64,000 bases of DNA from Zavarzinella sp. (GTDB lineage Bacteria > Planctomycetota > Planctomycetia > Gemmatales > Gemmataceae), in assembly GCA_041399155.1 (NCBI GenBank), contig JAWKTI010000004.1:62001-126000 (forward strand). The letters run 5' to 3'. Below, one piece after another: positions 35,515 through 45,800 of this stretch (the first letter of the stretch is position 1; the number at the start of each line of letters is the position of its first letter). The notes below the pieces were generated by a model, which searched no databases, was not told where the DNA came from, and saw nothing but the letters and a program-made list of their open reading frames with translations. The position numbers were made by a program, and so were the translations under genes.

Positions 35515-36075
35515 ATGAATAGTACTAGAAATACAGTGTACCCTGAATTATTGCCAGAATCAGAAATTCCAAATCGACAGATATTGAATGCGGCTAATGA
35601 GTTCAGGGATGTAACAAACTTACTATTCGACAAGCTGCTTGCTGGACATCACTGTGCGCGTCCATTGTGTATGGTCGCTGCATTTGCAATCGAATTGTAT
35701 TTGAAAAGCTTGAACGCAAAGAATGTATATTCACAAGATGAAACTGAGAGTATGTGTGGGGTTTATCAGGTTAATGCTGCACCTACCAAAAAAGAACACT
35801 CATTAACCAAGTTATACAAATCGATCGATGAGAAATTAAAGGCAAATTTAAGAGAAGCATACTCAAACGAGAGTTGTTTTTCACTCTTTTCAACCTTTGA
35901 GAGTATCATAGATGAATATGACGGCTTGTTTGTTGCTTCAAGGTACTCGTTTGACGTAAATTATGATTTTGGTGGCAAAAAAGGTATTAACATTACCGAT
36001 TTAAAGAATTTAGTTAATTTCTTTGGCAAATTTGTTATCGAAATGCCTAGATTTTGTAGTCCCATGCAAAGCTGA
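35515..36075 (+). CDS. AT-rich HEPN-like hypothetical protein
   Basis: 186 aa, mostly alpha-helical, no signal peptide. The segment MVAAFAIELYLKSLNAK is the kind of Ala/Glu/Leu helix found in HEPN domains, and it is followed by KKEHSLTKLYKSI. The Arg/His catalytic motif of active HEPN RNases (Rx4-6H) is not clear. The coding DNA is much richer in A and T than its neighbours. It starts 25 bases after deoC but its codon use differs, so it was probably acquired separately. Possible roles include toxin or nucleotidyltransferase partner; neither is supported by a partner gene here. Confidence 0.6.
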   Translation: MNSTRNTVYPELLPESEIPNRQILNAANEFRDVTNLLFDKLLAGHHCARPLCMVAAFAIELYLKSLNAKNVYSQDETESMCGVYQVNAAPTKKEHSLTKLYKSIDEKLKANLREAYSNESCFSLFSTFESIIDEYDGLFVASRYSFDVNYDFGGKKGINITDLKNLVNFFGKFVIEMPRFCSPMQS

Positions 36076-36126
36076 AAGCCCAACGATCATCCCGCCTGAA
36101 AGTACTACTTCAAGGAGTTGTTCACA

Positions 36127-37080
36127 ATGAAATCAATGGTTCGAATTGTTGCACTCATTCTGCCGCTGCTTGCCACCGCAGAACTCCTTGCGGCACCAAA
36201 ACTGCCCCCACGCAAAGACTGGGTGGGGCAATCGGTGCTGATCAAACATACCAGCATCCGTTGTTATCGCGAAGAAGCCAACCGGAAACTGGTTCCGGCG
36301 GGGCAACTTCAATCGATTGAACACAAAGTGACAGCCGAAGACCAGTTCAGCGGAGTATCGTACATCAAGGTAAACAATAGTGGCAATGAAGTATGGGTGA
36401 TGAAGGACAGTATGGTGCGGTTGGGTGATGCACCCGGGCACTTCACCGAAATGATTGCCAAAGAGCCTGAAATAACCAATCATTATGCTTTCCGTGGCTG
36501 GGCTTACAGCAGGCTGGAAAAGTATGATGAAGCTCTGAAAGATTATTCCAAGGCACTGGAACTTTCCCCCACCTCAGTGGGGTGGTACAACAATCGCGGT
36601 CTGATTTATCGTCGGCAGAAAAAGTACGACAAAGCTCTCGCCGATTTTAATCAGGCATTAACGCTCAGCCCGGATTATGTGCTGGTGATCCGGAATCGAG
36701 CTTCGGCATATCGCGATATGAAAAAGTTCGATCTGGCTCGCAAGGACCTGGAAGAAATTATCCGGCTGGAACCAGAAGATGCCGGCAACAACAATGAAAT
36801 TGCCTGGTTTTTATGCACCACCACCGAAGCGAAGGTGCGGGATGGCAAGCTGGCTCTGAAATATGCCCTGAAAGCATGCGAACTGACAAAGTACGAAAAT
36901 GGCACGTATCTGGATACGCTGGCAGCAGCCTATGCGGAAGCGGGACAGTTTGACGAAGCGGTGAAAATGCAGATCAAGGCGAAGACAGCCAAAGAGTCGC
37001 CATTGGACGATGCTGATTCCCAGGCAAGATTAAAGTTGTATGAACAGAAGAAACCCTATCATAAAGACGACAGCGAATAA
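36127..37080 (+). CDS. secreted TPR protein
   Basis: 317 aa from ATG 36127 behind AGGAG. A signal peptide (VRIVALILPLLATAELLA) leads to a beta-rich SH3-like segment (about residues 28-95: WVGQSVLIKHTSIRCYRE and GNEVWVMKDSMVRLGD). Four TPR units follow: FRGWAYSRLEKYDEALKDYS, NNRGLIYRRQKKYDKALADF, NRASAYRDMKKFDLARKDLE and a last one near LDTLAAAYAEAGQFDEAVKM. Secreted SH3-TPR proteins of this build are frequent in planctomycetes. It likely acts as an envelope scaffold. Partner unknown. Confidence 0.82.
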   Translation: MKSMVRIVALILPLLATAELLAAPKLPPRKDWVGQSVLIKHTSIRCYREEANRKLVPAGQLQSIEHKVTAEDQFSGVSYIKVNNSGNEVWVMKDSMVRLGDAPGHFTEMIAKEPEITNHYAFRGWAYSRLEKYDEALKDYSKALELSPTSVGWYNNRGLIYRRQKKYDKALADFNQALTLSPDYVLVIRNRASAYRDMKKFDLARKDLEEIIRLEPEDAGNNNEIAWFLCTTTEAKVRDGKLALKYALKACELTKYENGTYLDTLAAAYAEAGQFDEAVKMQIKAKTAKESPLDDADSQARLKLYEQKKPYHKDDSE

Positions 37081-37113
37081 CTTTTTCTGCCGCACCGTGG
37101 GTAAGTTGCGATC

Positions 37114-38082
37114 GTGATACAATACCGCAATTTTCGCAATTCGGATCCTCCTGGCCTGACATCACTCTGGAACCGTTGTTTTCAGCATCGGGGTGCTGTA
37201 GAGCTGAACAACAACAGCTACTTCGACCTCATTGTGGTGAATAAACCCTATTTCGACCCGAATGGCTTTTTCGTTGCGGAAGACAACCACCAGATTGTCG
37301 GTTTCAGCCATGCGGGTTTCGGCCCCAATGCGGAATTAAACACCCTGGATCCCCACCTGGGTGTGGTGTGTATTGTGGCAGTCGATCCGGAATACCAACG
37401 CCGGAAAATCGGCAGCGAATTACTGCAACGTGCGGAACAGTATCTGCTGAAGGCAGGTGCCAAACGAATGATTGGTGGCTCGACGATTGAAGCAAAGCCA
37501 TTCTACAACGGCCTTTATGGTGGCAGTAACGCTCCTGGGGTTTTGTTAAGCGACGAAAACGCCCACCCCTTTCTGCGTGCCCATCAATATGAAGAACGAG
37601 ATCGGGTAATCGTTTTGGAACGGGGCTTACGTCAGCCGATTTCCCTTTTTGATCGGCGGTTTGTCCCACTGATGCGACAGATGGAAACCCAGACGTTACC
37701 TAACCCCCGGTTGGGAAGCTGGTGGCGGGAGTGCGTCTACAGCTTACTGAATCTGAATGAATTTCGCCTGAACGACAAATCCTCGCTGCATTCTGCAGCA
37801 CGGATCATCTTCTGGGAAATGAAAGAATTTGGCTGGCGACGCGGAGTCCCCACGGCAGGTCTGGTCGATGTGCAGGTGCGGAGCGAACACCGCCGCAAAG
37901 GTGTGGGCAAATACCTGTTGTGTCAGTTTCTGAAGTACTTGCAGGAACAGCACTTCGGCGCAGTCGAGACGCACGTTCCTGCCAACGATGCGGGCGTATT
38001 ACAACTATTCGAATCGGTCGGTTTTCAACAGGTGGATACGGGCATCAGTTACGAAAAACAACTGCCACTGGACCAACAATAA
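37114..38082 (+). CDS. tandem GNAT acetyltransferase
   Basis: 322 aa from GTG. Two GNAT folds are joined. The first (about 1-165) carries VVCIVAVDPEYQRRKIGSELL with the acetyl-CoA pyrophosphate loop QRRKIG. The second (about 205-315) carries GLVDVQVRSEHRRKGVGKYLL, loop HRRKGVG. This double-GNAT build resembles MshD-like or other two-domain acetyltransferases, in which one domain can be inactive. The substrate is not evident. It is convergent with the DUF1552 gene. Confidence 0.83.
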   Translation: MIQYRNFRNSDPPGLTSLWNRCFQHRGAVELNNNSYFDLIVVNKPYFDPNGFFVAEDNHQIVGFSHAGFGPNAELNTLDPHLGVVCIVAVDPEYQRRKIGSELLQRAEQYLLKAGAKRMIGGSTIEAKPFYNGLYGGSNAPGVLLSDENAHPFLRAHQYEERDRVIVLERGLRQPISLFDRRFVPLMRQMETQTLPNPRLGSWWRECVYSLLNLNEFRLNDKSSLHSAARIIFWEMKEFGWRRGVPTAGLVDVQVRSEHRRKGVGKYLLCQFLKYLQEQHFGAVETHVPANDAGVLQLFESVGFQQVDTGISYEKQLPLDQQ

Positions 38083-38114
38083 GTTGTAGACATGCTTCGC
38101 GATCTGATTTTCGA

Positions 38115-39506
38115 TTACACCAGCAGTTCTGTCAGTGGGCCGGATTGATCAATATCTTTCAGGCCGGGATCTTTCATCCCAAATGTTTCACGACGGTCTC
38201 CTGCCAGATGAAGTAACGTCAGGAAAAAGTTCGCTGTAGTCCGGTGTCCACGGTAGCCATAACCGGGGTAATCAATGTACTGACCGGTTTTCAGGCGATT
38301 TCCAATATTGCCCAGCACCACAATCGGCCATTCCCAACAGCGGGAGTGGTGGCCTTCCGCACCATCAGAAAGATACACAATCACCGTGTTATCCAGCATC
38401 GTGCCATTCCCTTCAGGAATCGCATCGAGCTTTTTCATCAGGCCAGCGATCAGCTCAAAATGGTAACGGCGAATCATGTCGTACAATTCAGACCAGGTTT
38501 TTCCCTGATAGCTTCCGCCATGGCCAATACCATGCTTGCCCAGTTGAATCCCGAGACCTTTGAAGGTGATGTCGAAATCGCGGATACCGGCTGCCGATGA
38601 AATTGTGAGAACATTAGTCAGCCCACAGATCAGTGCTGCCGCACCAATATCGAATTGGGCATCCAGCCGATCAGTTTCTACCTCGCTGGTGTACTTGTTG
38701 CTGGTCACCGGAGCTTTCTCCCGCAAGGTATGCTCAATAGCATTGAGCTTACTTTGACGATCCCGCAGTGATTCAAATGTTTCCAGATAAGCAGAAAGTT
38801 GCTGCCTTTCTTCACCAGCAAGTTGCTTTTCTGCTCGCGAAATATCGTCCTTCATAAAATCGAGCAGATTATTGCGTGCGGTAAACTCCTGTTTTGCTGC
38901 ACCACTGGCCACACTGCCAAACAGGTGGGAATATGCCTGGTCTGGTTTGCAGATAATCGGCAAGCCTTTGTCTGCCGCTAAGGCCGAAATGCTGTAGACC
39001 ACGTTGTTCTGCAGGCTTTTGGAAATCCCCAGCCCCACGTGTGGGAAAATGCCAGGTATCGCCTTTGCTAACGCACCATCAACCGTTTCTCCACCAATTT
39101 TGGTGCTTTCGCCTTTGGTAACAAAACAGCCCAGTGCACCAAAATTATTCGAATGGCCCCCACCGTTGATGCGGCCGGAAAGTCCCTGAATGATGGTCAA
39201 CTTGTCCTGCCACTTTTTGACTGGCTCCAGAGAGAATGGTAACGTGCGGTCTTTCAATGTTGTTTGAAACAATTGCTCCGGCCCATTGTGGGCCTGTTGT
39301 GGGCGAGATTTTCTTGTGATGCCCGACGGTGCCAGGTGCTGGGGCGGCACACCATTACTTTCCACCACAAAGACAAATCGCTTTTGGGTAATTGGTGCAC
39401 CCGCAGCCTGGGCAGTCAACTTGGTAAGAATCGGACTTAACAGTAAGCCACTGGATGACAAGCCGATGCCATGCAGCATTTCTCGGCGATTCGGGTAGAG
39501 ATGCAT
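38115..39506 (-). CDS. DUF1552 secreted protein
   Basis: 463 aa. The N-terminus NRREMLHGIGLSSSGLLLS is a Tat-like signal (Arg pair plus hydrophobic stretch). The body is DUF1552: KRFVFVVESNGVPPQHLAP, KLTIIQGLSGRINGGGHSNNFGALGCF, GTMLDNTVIVYLSDGAEGHHSRCWEWP. The fold is related to the alkaline-phosphatase-like DUF1501 group. In planctomycetes it is nearly always paired with a DUF1592-type cytochrome, as here: the two genes are separated by a single base (TAAG-ATG). The pair is thought to act outside the cytoplasm in polymer or sterol-like substrate turnover; this remains unproven. Confidence 0.93.
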   Translation of the reverse strand: MHLYPNRREMLHGIGLSSSGLLLSPILTKLTAQAAGAPITQKRFVFVVESNGVPPQHLAPSGITRKSRPQQAHNGPEQLFQTTLKDRTLPFSLEPVKKWQDKLTIIQGLSGRINGGGHSNNFGALGCFVTKGESTKIGGETVDGALAKAIPGIFPHVGLGISKSLQNNVVYSISALAADKGLPIICKPDQAYSHLFGSVASGAAKQEFTARNNLLDFMKDDISRAEKQLAGEERQQLSAYLETFESLRDRQSKLNAIEHTLREKAPVTSNKYTSEVETDRLDAQFDIGAAALICGLTNVLTISSAAGIRDFDITFKGLGIQLGKHGIGHGGSYQGKTWSELYDMIRRYHFELIAGLMKKLDAIPEGNGTMLDNTVIVYLSDGAEGHHSRCWEWPIVVLGNIGNRLKTGQYIDYPGYGYRGHRTTANFFLTLLHLAGDRRETFGMKDPGLKDIDQSGPLTELLV

Positions 39507-39507
39507 C

Positions 39508-41712
39508 TTATTTGTCCTTGTTGGTAGATAGCTGTTTGGTTGGTGTTTTTGTCGTGACGTTTGTACGGTACAGGAATGCTTCGCTGGAAAGCAACTCGAT
39601 CACCAGTGCCTTCATGCTTCCCTGACTGGCTCGATATGCCCGGTGGGCTGCCTGCAGGCTTGGTCCATCGCCCAGGTTTTCATTACGGGCCAGCCAGTAC
39701 CGAAATGCATGGCGAATGAAAACCTGTTCCACATACTCTGATTTCGCCAGTCGATGGATTAATGCAATTCCGTGATCAACGTCGCCAGACACTGTCTTGA
39801 TTGTCGGCTGATCGCCAGAAATCAGATCGATTCGCCCATGGGCAGCGACGGGAACAGATCGGAAAATTTCACCCAGTGGCTTCCCTTTTTTATCTTTGTT
39901 GGCAGCCGTTGCTTGCAGATCGACCACTGGTTCAGTGGTGCGGTAGCGCCCATAATGGTCGTACATTTCAAAAGTCAGTCCCAGGGGGTTCATCAATTGG
40001 TGGCACTTCCAGCAATATTCCTGCTGGGTAACCATCATCCGCTCACGTAACGTCTTTTCTGGTGCGTGTGGCAGTTGAGCATCTACCGTAATGGGGATAT
40101 CAGGCACCACGCCTCCTAACAGGCGTTCGCGAATCCACTTCCCACGATGAATCGCGTGATTGTCGTCGCTTGTGGACATCGCCACTAACCACGAAGGCTG
40201 GGTCAGGATGCCCGCCCGCTGGTCTTTGGGCAATTCCACTGGTTGCGAAGTGGGAAAATCGGTCAGGTTGTACGATTCGTAAATACTTTTGCCGGGTAAC
40301 TTGACTTCCTTACCCACAAATTTGGCGGGATTTTTCTTTTTCTCTTCCTCAAACTTCTGGATCGCCTCAAGGCGTTTTTTGCGGGTGTCCTCAGCGACAG
40401 AGGCCCCCACAAAACTGCGGTTGGTGGTCAGCAGTTCCAACAGCACATTTTTGTCTTCTTTCAAAATCAGTTCAATCAGCCGGTCGGTATCTGCCACCAG
40501 AATACGGGCATCGTGCTGGTTATTCTGTTTGGGATCTTTGAATACTTCATCAGCAGCCTGGTAGCCGAAGTATTCATGAAAAAATCTCATTATTCGAGAT
40601 TTTTCCACTTTCGGATCGTCCCACAATTTCTGAATCGCTGCCTGAACACCTTCACGCGTTGCCAGTTTTCCTGCGGCAGCGTCTGCCAGTAACCATGCGG
40701 GTGGGCGGGAATCGGTCAGGCCATAATTGATCGCGTGGGCAATTTCCATTGCTGAAAGGCGTACTTTTTCTGCGTTCAGTTCGGCGGTGGCACCCAGTTC
40801 ATAGCGAAAAATTGCTTCTGGCAGCAGAAAAACTGCGGCCAGCGTATAGCGAACACCCAGATCTGTCCCCGCAGCTTTGACATTTTTCTGCATCAGTGCC
40901 AGGAATCGCTCCAACTCGTCCACTGGGGGGGGGCGTTTCAACACCATCTGAAATTCCCATCGAATCGCCGTTTCATAGGTTGCATCGCTGACCGGTGTGC
41001 GTGGATCGAAGCACGCCAGCACTTCTTTGGCCACGAAACCAACGCCTTTTGGCACACCCGCCTCCAGTCGATAGGCGGTCTGCCGGTTGACGATTGCCAG
41101 AGCATTCCGAATCAGCATCGCGGTGACAGGTTCATCGACAAGTGGTGCTCCCATATCGCGGAAATTCTGATTGGAAGTAGCGGTAAACGGCTGAGTTACT
41201 CCGGGCACATTTTTACCCACTTCTGCAAGGAAGCGGGCATAAATTTCCGGGCTGAGCCGTCGAACACGTGGTGCGACTTCAAAAGGGGCTGCCTGCTGCG
41301 GGTCAAACAGCAATTCATGTGGCACCAGATTGCCATTCACCTGCTGTTCCCGTTTGGCAATGGAGATGCCCGCACGTTTCATTTCCTGTTTTAACCAGCC
41401 GAGGATCAGTTTTTTCTGGTGGGCAGATAGCTGGGCTTGCGATTTTGGCGGCATCGAACCATTGTTCAGTTTTTGATCCACCATGGCCCAGCGTGCCGCT
41501 GTGCCGCTGGTTTTCATATTGGCGGCCAGTTTCACCAGATTCAATTCACCCGAAGCCTTCTGATCGTTGTGGCACTGATAACAGAATTGTTTCAGCAGTG
41601 GGGCGACCGATTCTTGAAATTGGGACATGCTGGCATTTTCCAGTACTTGTTCATCAGCTTGAGAAGTCTGAAGCAAGCCAAGAAAAATGATCAGCAGCAC
41701 AATTTTTCGCAT
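39508..41712 (-). CDS. DUF1592/DUF1588-type Planctomycete cytochrome-like protein
   Basis: 734 aa from ATG 41712 (the frame opens at 41775; the signal peptide MRKIVLLIIFLGLLQTSQA starts here). The domain order follows the family: a cytochrome-like N-terminus with CYQCH (about residue 44), then DUF1587/1595/1592 segments (RRLSPEIYARFLAEVG, IFRYELGA, RFFHEYFGYQAADEVFKD), DUF1588 (HRGKWIRERLLGGVVPDIP) with a second haem-like CWKCH, and DUF1585 (IRHAFRYWLARNE) at the end. It is the partner of the following DUF1552 gene. Confidence 0.93.
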   Translation of the reverse strand: MRKIVLLIIFLGLLQTSQADEQVLENASMSQFQESVAPLLKQFCYQCHNDQKASGELNLVKLAANMKTSGTAARWAMVDQKLNNGSMPPKSQAQLSAHQKKLILGWLKQEMKRAGISIAKREQQVNGNLVPHELLFDPQQAAPFEVAPRVRRLSPEIYARFLAEVGKNVPGVTQPFTATSNQNFRDMGAPLVDEPVTAMLIRNALAIVNRQTAYRLEAGVPKGVGFVAKEVLACFDPRTPVSDATYETAIRWEFQMVLKRPPPVDELERFLALMQKNVKAAGTDLGVRYTLAAVFLLPEAIFRYELGATAELNAEKVRLSAMEIAHAINYGLTDSRPPAWLLADAAAGKLATREGVQAAIQKLWDDPKVEKSRIMRFFHEYFGYQAADEVFKDPKQNNQHDARILVADTDRLIELILKEDKNVLLELLTTNRSFVGASVAEDTRKKRLEAIQKFEEEKKKNPAKFVGKEVKLPGKSIYESYNLTDFPTSQPVELPKDQRAGILTQPSWLVAMSTSDDNHAIHRGKWIRERLLGGVVPDIPITVDAQLPHAPEKTLRERMMVTQQEYCWKCHQLMNPLGLTFEMYDHYGRYRTTEPVVDLQATAANKDKKGKPLGEIFRSVPVAAHGRIDLISGDQPTIKTVSGDVDHGIALIHRLAKSEYVEQVFIRHAFRYWLARNENLGDGPSLQAAHRAYRASQGSMKALVIELLSSEAFLYRTNVTTKTPTKQLSTNKDK

Positions 41713-41810
41713 CGCACACCCCCCACCAGCAAGTGGAACAATCACTGACACATTACGATAGGCAGTTTGTGGCAAAAATTAGGCAGAAAAAGTGGCTTGG
41801 GAAGAAAAAA

Positions 41811-41824
41811 TGAGAATATTTTCA
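41811..41824. repeat. 14-bp palindrome next to the stop codon of the prenyltransferase-repeat gene
   Basis: TGAGAATATTTTCA is a near-perfect palindrome right beside the stop codon at 41825. A near twin (TGAAAATATTCTCA) overlaps the stop codon of the DUF4175-like gene at 46682-46695, and another (TGAAGATATTTTCA) lies at 55740-55753 in the divergent region of the same locus. Confidence 0.5.
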
Positions 41825-42847
41825 CTATCGCTGAAAAATGGGCAGATATTCTGCTGGAACGGACAGGGCAATCACAGCAATGGCTGTTTGATACACGGTA
41901 CCTGCGGAATGCGGCTCACTTTTGCTCCAGTGACCGTCACTTTGCTGCATTTTCAGGAACTTATCGGTAATGGTTGCATAATAATCCTGCCAGTCTTTCC
42001 CGCCCACCTGGTGCATTGCGTGGCAGGCATAGTAGTGGCCGTACCAGAAATGTTCTCGTGGGTCTTTCATGTTCTGTTTCAAATAGGTGACCGATTTACC
42101 GATATTTTTCTCATACTGACCACAAAGTTTCAGCACACAAATACCAGCCGCAGTACGGGCAAAGCCAGCGGACCCACTTTGAGGCATGTAGAGGTAACCG
42201 CCAGAGCGGCTGTCATAACAGGAATCGATATACTCCAGTGCTTTGTCGAGTGTTTTGTCGGGCACGTGCAAGCCACTGTCTTTGGCACCACGAAGTGCCA
42301 TCACCTGCATGATGGTGACAGAAATATCCGCACCACTGGGTGATGGGGAGTAGCGCCAGCCACCATTAGAACTCTGGCTGCGAACAATCAAATCAACGGC
42401 CTTCTTCAGCACTTTTTTGAGGTCTTCATCGCCACCTTTGTTGCTGCCAGACATTCCCCATGCTTGGGAGAGAGCCAGTGTCGCCATGCCATGGCAATAC
42501 ATATTTCCACCACGGGCACCCACCAGGTAACCATCCCCATCACGCGAGGATGCCACCAGAAAACGGATTCCTTTAGAAACTTCAGGTCCGTATTTCCCTT
42601 TATTGGGCACATGTCCCTGGGACATGAAAGCCATGAGTGCATACCCAGTGATTGCGGTGTTGTTTGGATAACTGGGTTCACTCCAGGAACCGTCAGAGTT
42701 TTGGCGCTTGGCCAGCCACTCCAGTGCTTTATCCACTGCTTCCTGAGTCTTCTTTTCAATTTTGGGATGCTCGAATTTGTCGTCGGCACTCACTGCACCC
42801 GAACTTACAAGCAAACAAATCATGCCGATGATTACTATTCTCACCAT
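41825..42847 (-). CDS. secreted prenyltransferase/squalene-cyclase-repeat protein
   Basis: 340 aa from ATG 42847 (GAGGA just before; the frame opens at 42868). A signal peptide (VRIVIIGMICLLVSSGAVSA) leads to alpha/alpha-barrel repeats of the prenyltransferase and squalene-oxidase repeat type: ALEWLAKRQNSDGSWSE, GIRFLVASSRDGDGYL, LIVRSQSSNGGWRYSPSPSG, LEYIDSCYDSRSGGYLY and FLKMQQSDGHW. No catalytic DxDD of true squalene cyclases is visible. Such secreted repeat proteins follow MoxR/VWA operons in planctomycetes. The gene starts 33 bases after the long coiled-coil gene, so it is the last gene of the run. Confidence 0.82.
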   Translation of the reverse strand: MVRIVIIGMICLLVSSGAVSADDKFEHPKIEKKTQEAVDKALEWLAKRQNSDGSWSEPSYPNNTAITGYALMAFMSQGHVPNKGKYGPEVSKGIRFLVASSRDGDGYLVGARGGNMYCHGMATLALSQAWGMSGSNKGGDEDLKKVLKKAVDLIVRSQSSNGGWRYSPSPSGADISVTIMQVMALRGAKDSGLHVPDKTLDKALEYIDSCYDSRSGGYLYMPQSGSAGFARTAAGICVLKLCGQYEKNIGKSVTYLKQNMKDPREHFWYGHYYACHAMHQVGGKDWQDYYATITDKFLKMQQSDGHWSKSEPHSAGTVYQTAIAVIALSVPAEYLPIFQR

Positions 42848-42880
42848 TTCATCCTCTGCGAATCCCAAATCGAAACCAGA

Positions 42881-45800
42881 TTACTTTTTCATCGGACCGC
42901 TGGGAACGGCTGATTTACCGCCAGCGACATTCATGAAGTACTGGCGAATCATTGTGCCATATTCCGGTGGGAGAGACCCACTGAGTGCCTGCATGATCAT
43001 TTCACGCTGACGTGGGGGAAGATTAATGAAGGCACCATCGCCTTTGACATTATTCAACTGGGAAGGATCATTTTTCCCGCTGCCATCTGCGACGCGGTTG
43101 CCCTGGCCTTTGCTCTGATTGTTTTCCTGGCCTTTACCATCCTTACCTTGGCCCTTGCCCTCACCCATGCCTTCGCCCATCCCCATTCCCATGCCCATAC
43201 CTTGGCCTTCACCCATGCCCATACCTTGGCCTTCGCCCATCCCCATTCCCATGCCCATACCTTGGCCTTCGCCCATCCCCATTCCCATGCCCATACCTTG
43301 GCCTTCACCCATCCCCATTCCCTGCTGGGCCTGAGCAAGTTGTTGAGCAGCCTGTAAGGTGTTGAGTGCTTGTTGCAACGATTGCTGTGCCTGTTGTTGC
43401 GATTGCTGTGCCTGAGCGGGTGCACCTTGCTGCAGCGACTGTTGAGCCTGAGCTAACTGCTGAGCAGCTTGACTGAGTTGTGGGGAAACCGCTGCAGGTG
43501 CCTGTGCCTGAGCTTGTTGCAATGCAGCCTGAGCAGCAGCAGTGGCCTGCTGCGATTGCTGCAGTGCCTGCGTCGCCTGGCGAATCTGGTCCTGTGCTTT
43601 TGCTAATTCACCAGCATTCTGAGCTTGCCCAGGTTGTGGTTGTCCCTGCATTGGCTTACCTTCCATCGGCTGACCCTGCATCGGATTCATCCCCATGGGT
43701 TGACCCTGCATTGGCTTGCCTTCCATGGGCTGCCCCTGCATTGGATTCATCCCCATAGGTTGACCTTGCATTGGCTTGCCTTCCATTGGTTGACCTTGCA
43801 TCGGCTCACCCTGCATTGGCTTACCTTCCATCGGCTGACCCTGCATCGGCTTGCCTTCCATCGGCTGACCCTGCATTGGCTTGCCTTCCATCGGCTGACC
43901 CTGCATTGGCATGTTTTTGGCAGCTTCCTGCAATGCTTCAACAGCTTTATCCTGTGCTTCCAATGCCTTTTGCAAATCCCCTTGCTTCAATGCTTCTGCT
44001 GCTTGTTTGGCAGCTTCTTTTGCTTGTTCCTGATTCAATTCAGCAGCTTTCTGTGCCACTTGTTCCTGTAGCTTCTGCAGTTCGTTCGCCAATTGATCCA
44101 TGGGCTCACCCTGCATTGGTTTGCCTTCCATCGGCTCACCCTGCATCGGCTTGCCTTCCATCGGTTGGCCCTGCATTGGATTCATTGGCTGACCATCCAT
44201 TGGTTTCATCGGCTGGAGTTGCTCCTGGGCCTGACGTGCCAACTCTTGAGCCTGTTGAGCCTGATCCAATGCTTTTGCCAATTGATCCGCTGCGTTTTCG
44301 GGGGAGACCTGATTCGGCTGGAGTTTCGCCTGATCGGCGGCCTCTTCTGCCTTCTTCTTCGCTAACTCATCCTGAACTGCCTGTTGAGCTTTCTTTAGAT
44401 CTTCGGCAGCTTTCGCAGCATCCTTCGCACCTTCCTGTGGTTTCGCCTGTTCGAGATTATTCTTGGCGGCTTCCATTTTAGGCTTGGAATTTTCAATGTT
44501 CTTAGCCGCTTCTGGTGCCACTTTTTCCAGTTCTTTGCTCAGGTCAACTGCTTTGGGCTGGATTTCACCCTGCTGCTTGGCAAGTTCCTTCGCTGAAGGC
44601 ATCGGATCGGTTTTTTCACCTGGTTTGGGATCAGTCTTTTCGCCAGGCATCGGTTCGCCGTTCTTCGGATCGGTTTTTTCACCTGGTTTGGGATCAGTCT
44701 TTTCACCAGGCATCGGTTCGCCGTTCTTCGGATCGGTTTTTTCACCTGGTTTGGGATCAGTCTTTTCACCAGGCATCGGTTCGCCGTTCTTCGGATCCTG
44801 TTTGGCGAGTTGAGCTTCATCAGCAATTTTGCTTTCCTGCTTGACCAACTCGTCCAGTTTTTCCGCGGCCGCTTCCAGTTTAGCAATATCCTCTTTGCGT
44901 TGTTTCAAATCCTTGGCCAATTGCTCCAGGGCAGCCTTGGCCTGTTGAAGATCTTTCACCGCCTGATCCTGGTTTTTCACCGCATCAAGACCCTTTTCAT
45001 CTTTCAGGGCGTCGGTGGCTTTTTCCATGGCCTGCTTCGCTTTGTCTAATGCATCTTTGGCGGGAGCATTATCAAGCAAAGGCTGTTGTTTCAGCTCTTC
45101 CGTTTTCTGGGCCAGCTGTTTCTGTTCCAGTGCCAATCGTGGCATCTGTTCTGTTTTGGTTCCCTTGGTTTGCTCGGTTTGTTCACGAGTTTTGGTTTGT
45201 TCCTTGATCAGGTCTTCCACTTTCTTCAAAGCAGATTCAACCGCAGCCAGGGGATCCGATTTTTTCTTCTCTTCTTTAGCAAGTTCTTCTTCAACTAACT
45301 TGCGAGCATTTTCCAGTTTTTCGAGTGCAGATTCCTGTGGTTTCTGCGCTTCGGTGGTATCCCGTACGGTATTATTCAGGGCTTCCTGAGCCTTTGCCAT
45401 TTCTTGCTGCGATTCTTCGATCTTCTTCGCAATTTCTTCGGCAATATCTTTCGCAATATCTTTGGTATTATTCGCTTCAAAGTTCAGCTTTGCCTGCTCC
45501 CGTGCCATCGAGCGACCATGCTGAATCATCGCCGTCAGTCCAAAGCTCCGGCGGTCCGGTGTGGGCTGTTTCTGGGTTTCTTCGTTCAGAATCTTCTGAG
45601 CTTCAATCTGCTTATCCAGTTGATCTTTTATTTCCCGCAGGGCGGCGGCGGCATCCACCGGACCACGCAGATCGTGGGCCAGTTCCATCAGTAAATCAGC
45701 TGCTTTGTGCTGATTGACGGCGGCAGCATTTAACTCATTTTCTTTTAATAATTTCTGTGCCAGCACTTCCAGATCGTCAATTTTCCGCAGTTTGCTTTCC

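Noticed and set aside
43119..44481. Long plus-strand frames rich in Pro, His or Leu opposite the coiled-coil gene
   Set aside because: They are antisense shadows of the repeat tracts; the minus frame has a signal peptide, ribosome site and conserved ending.
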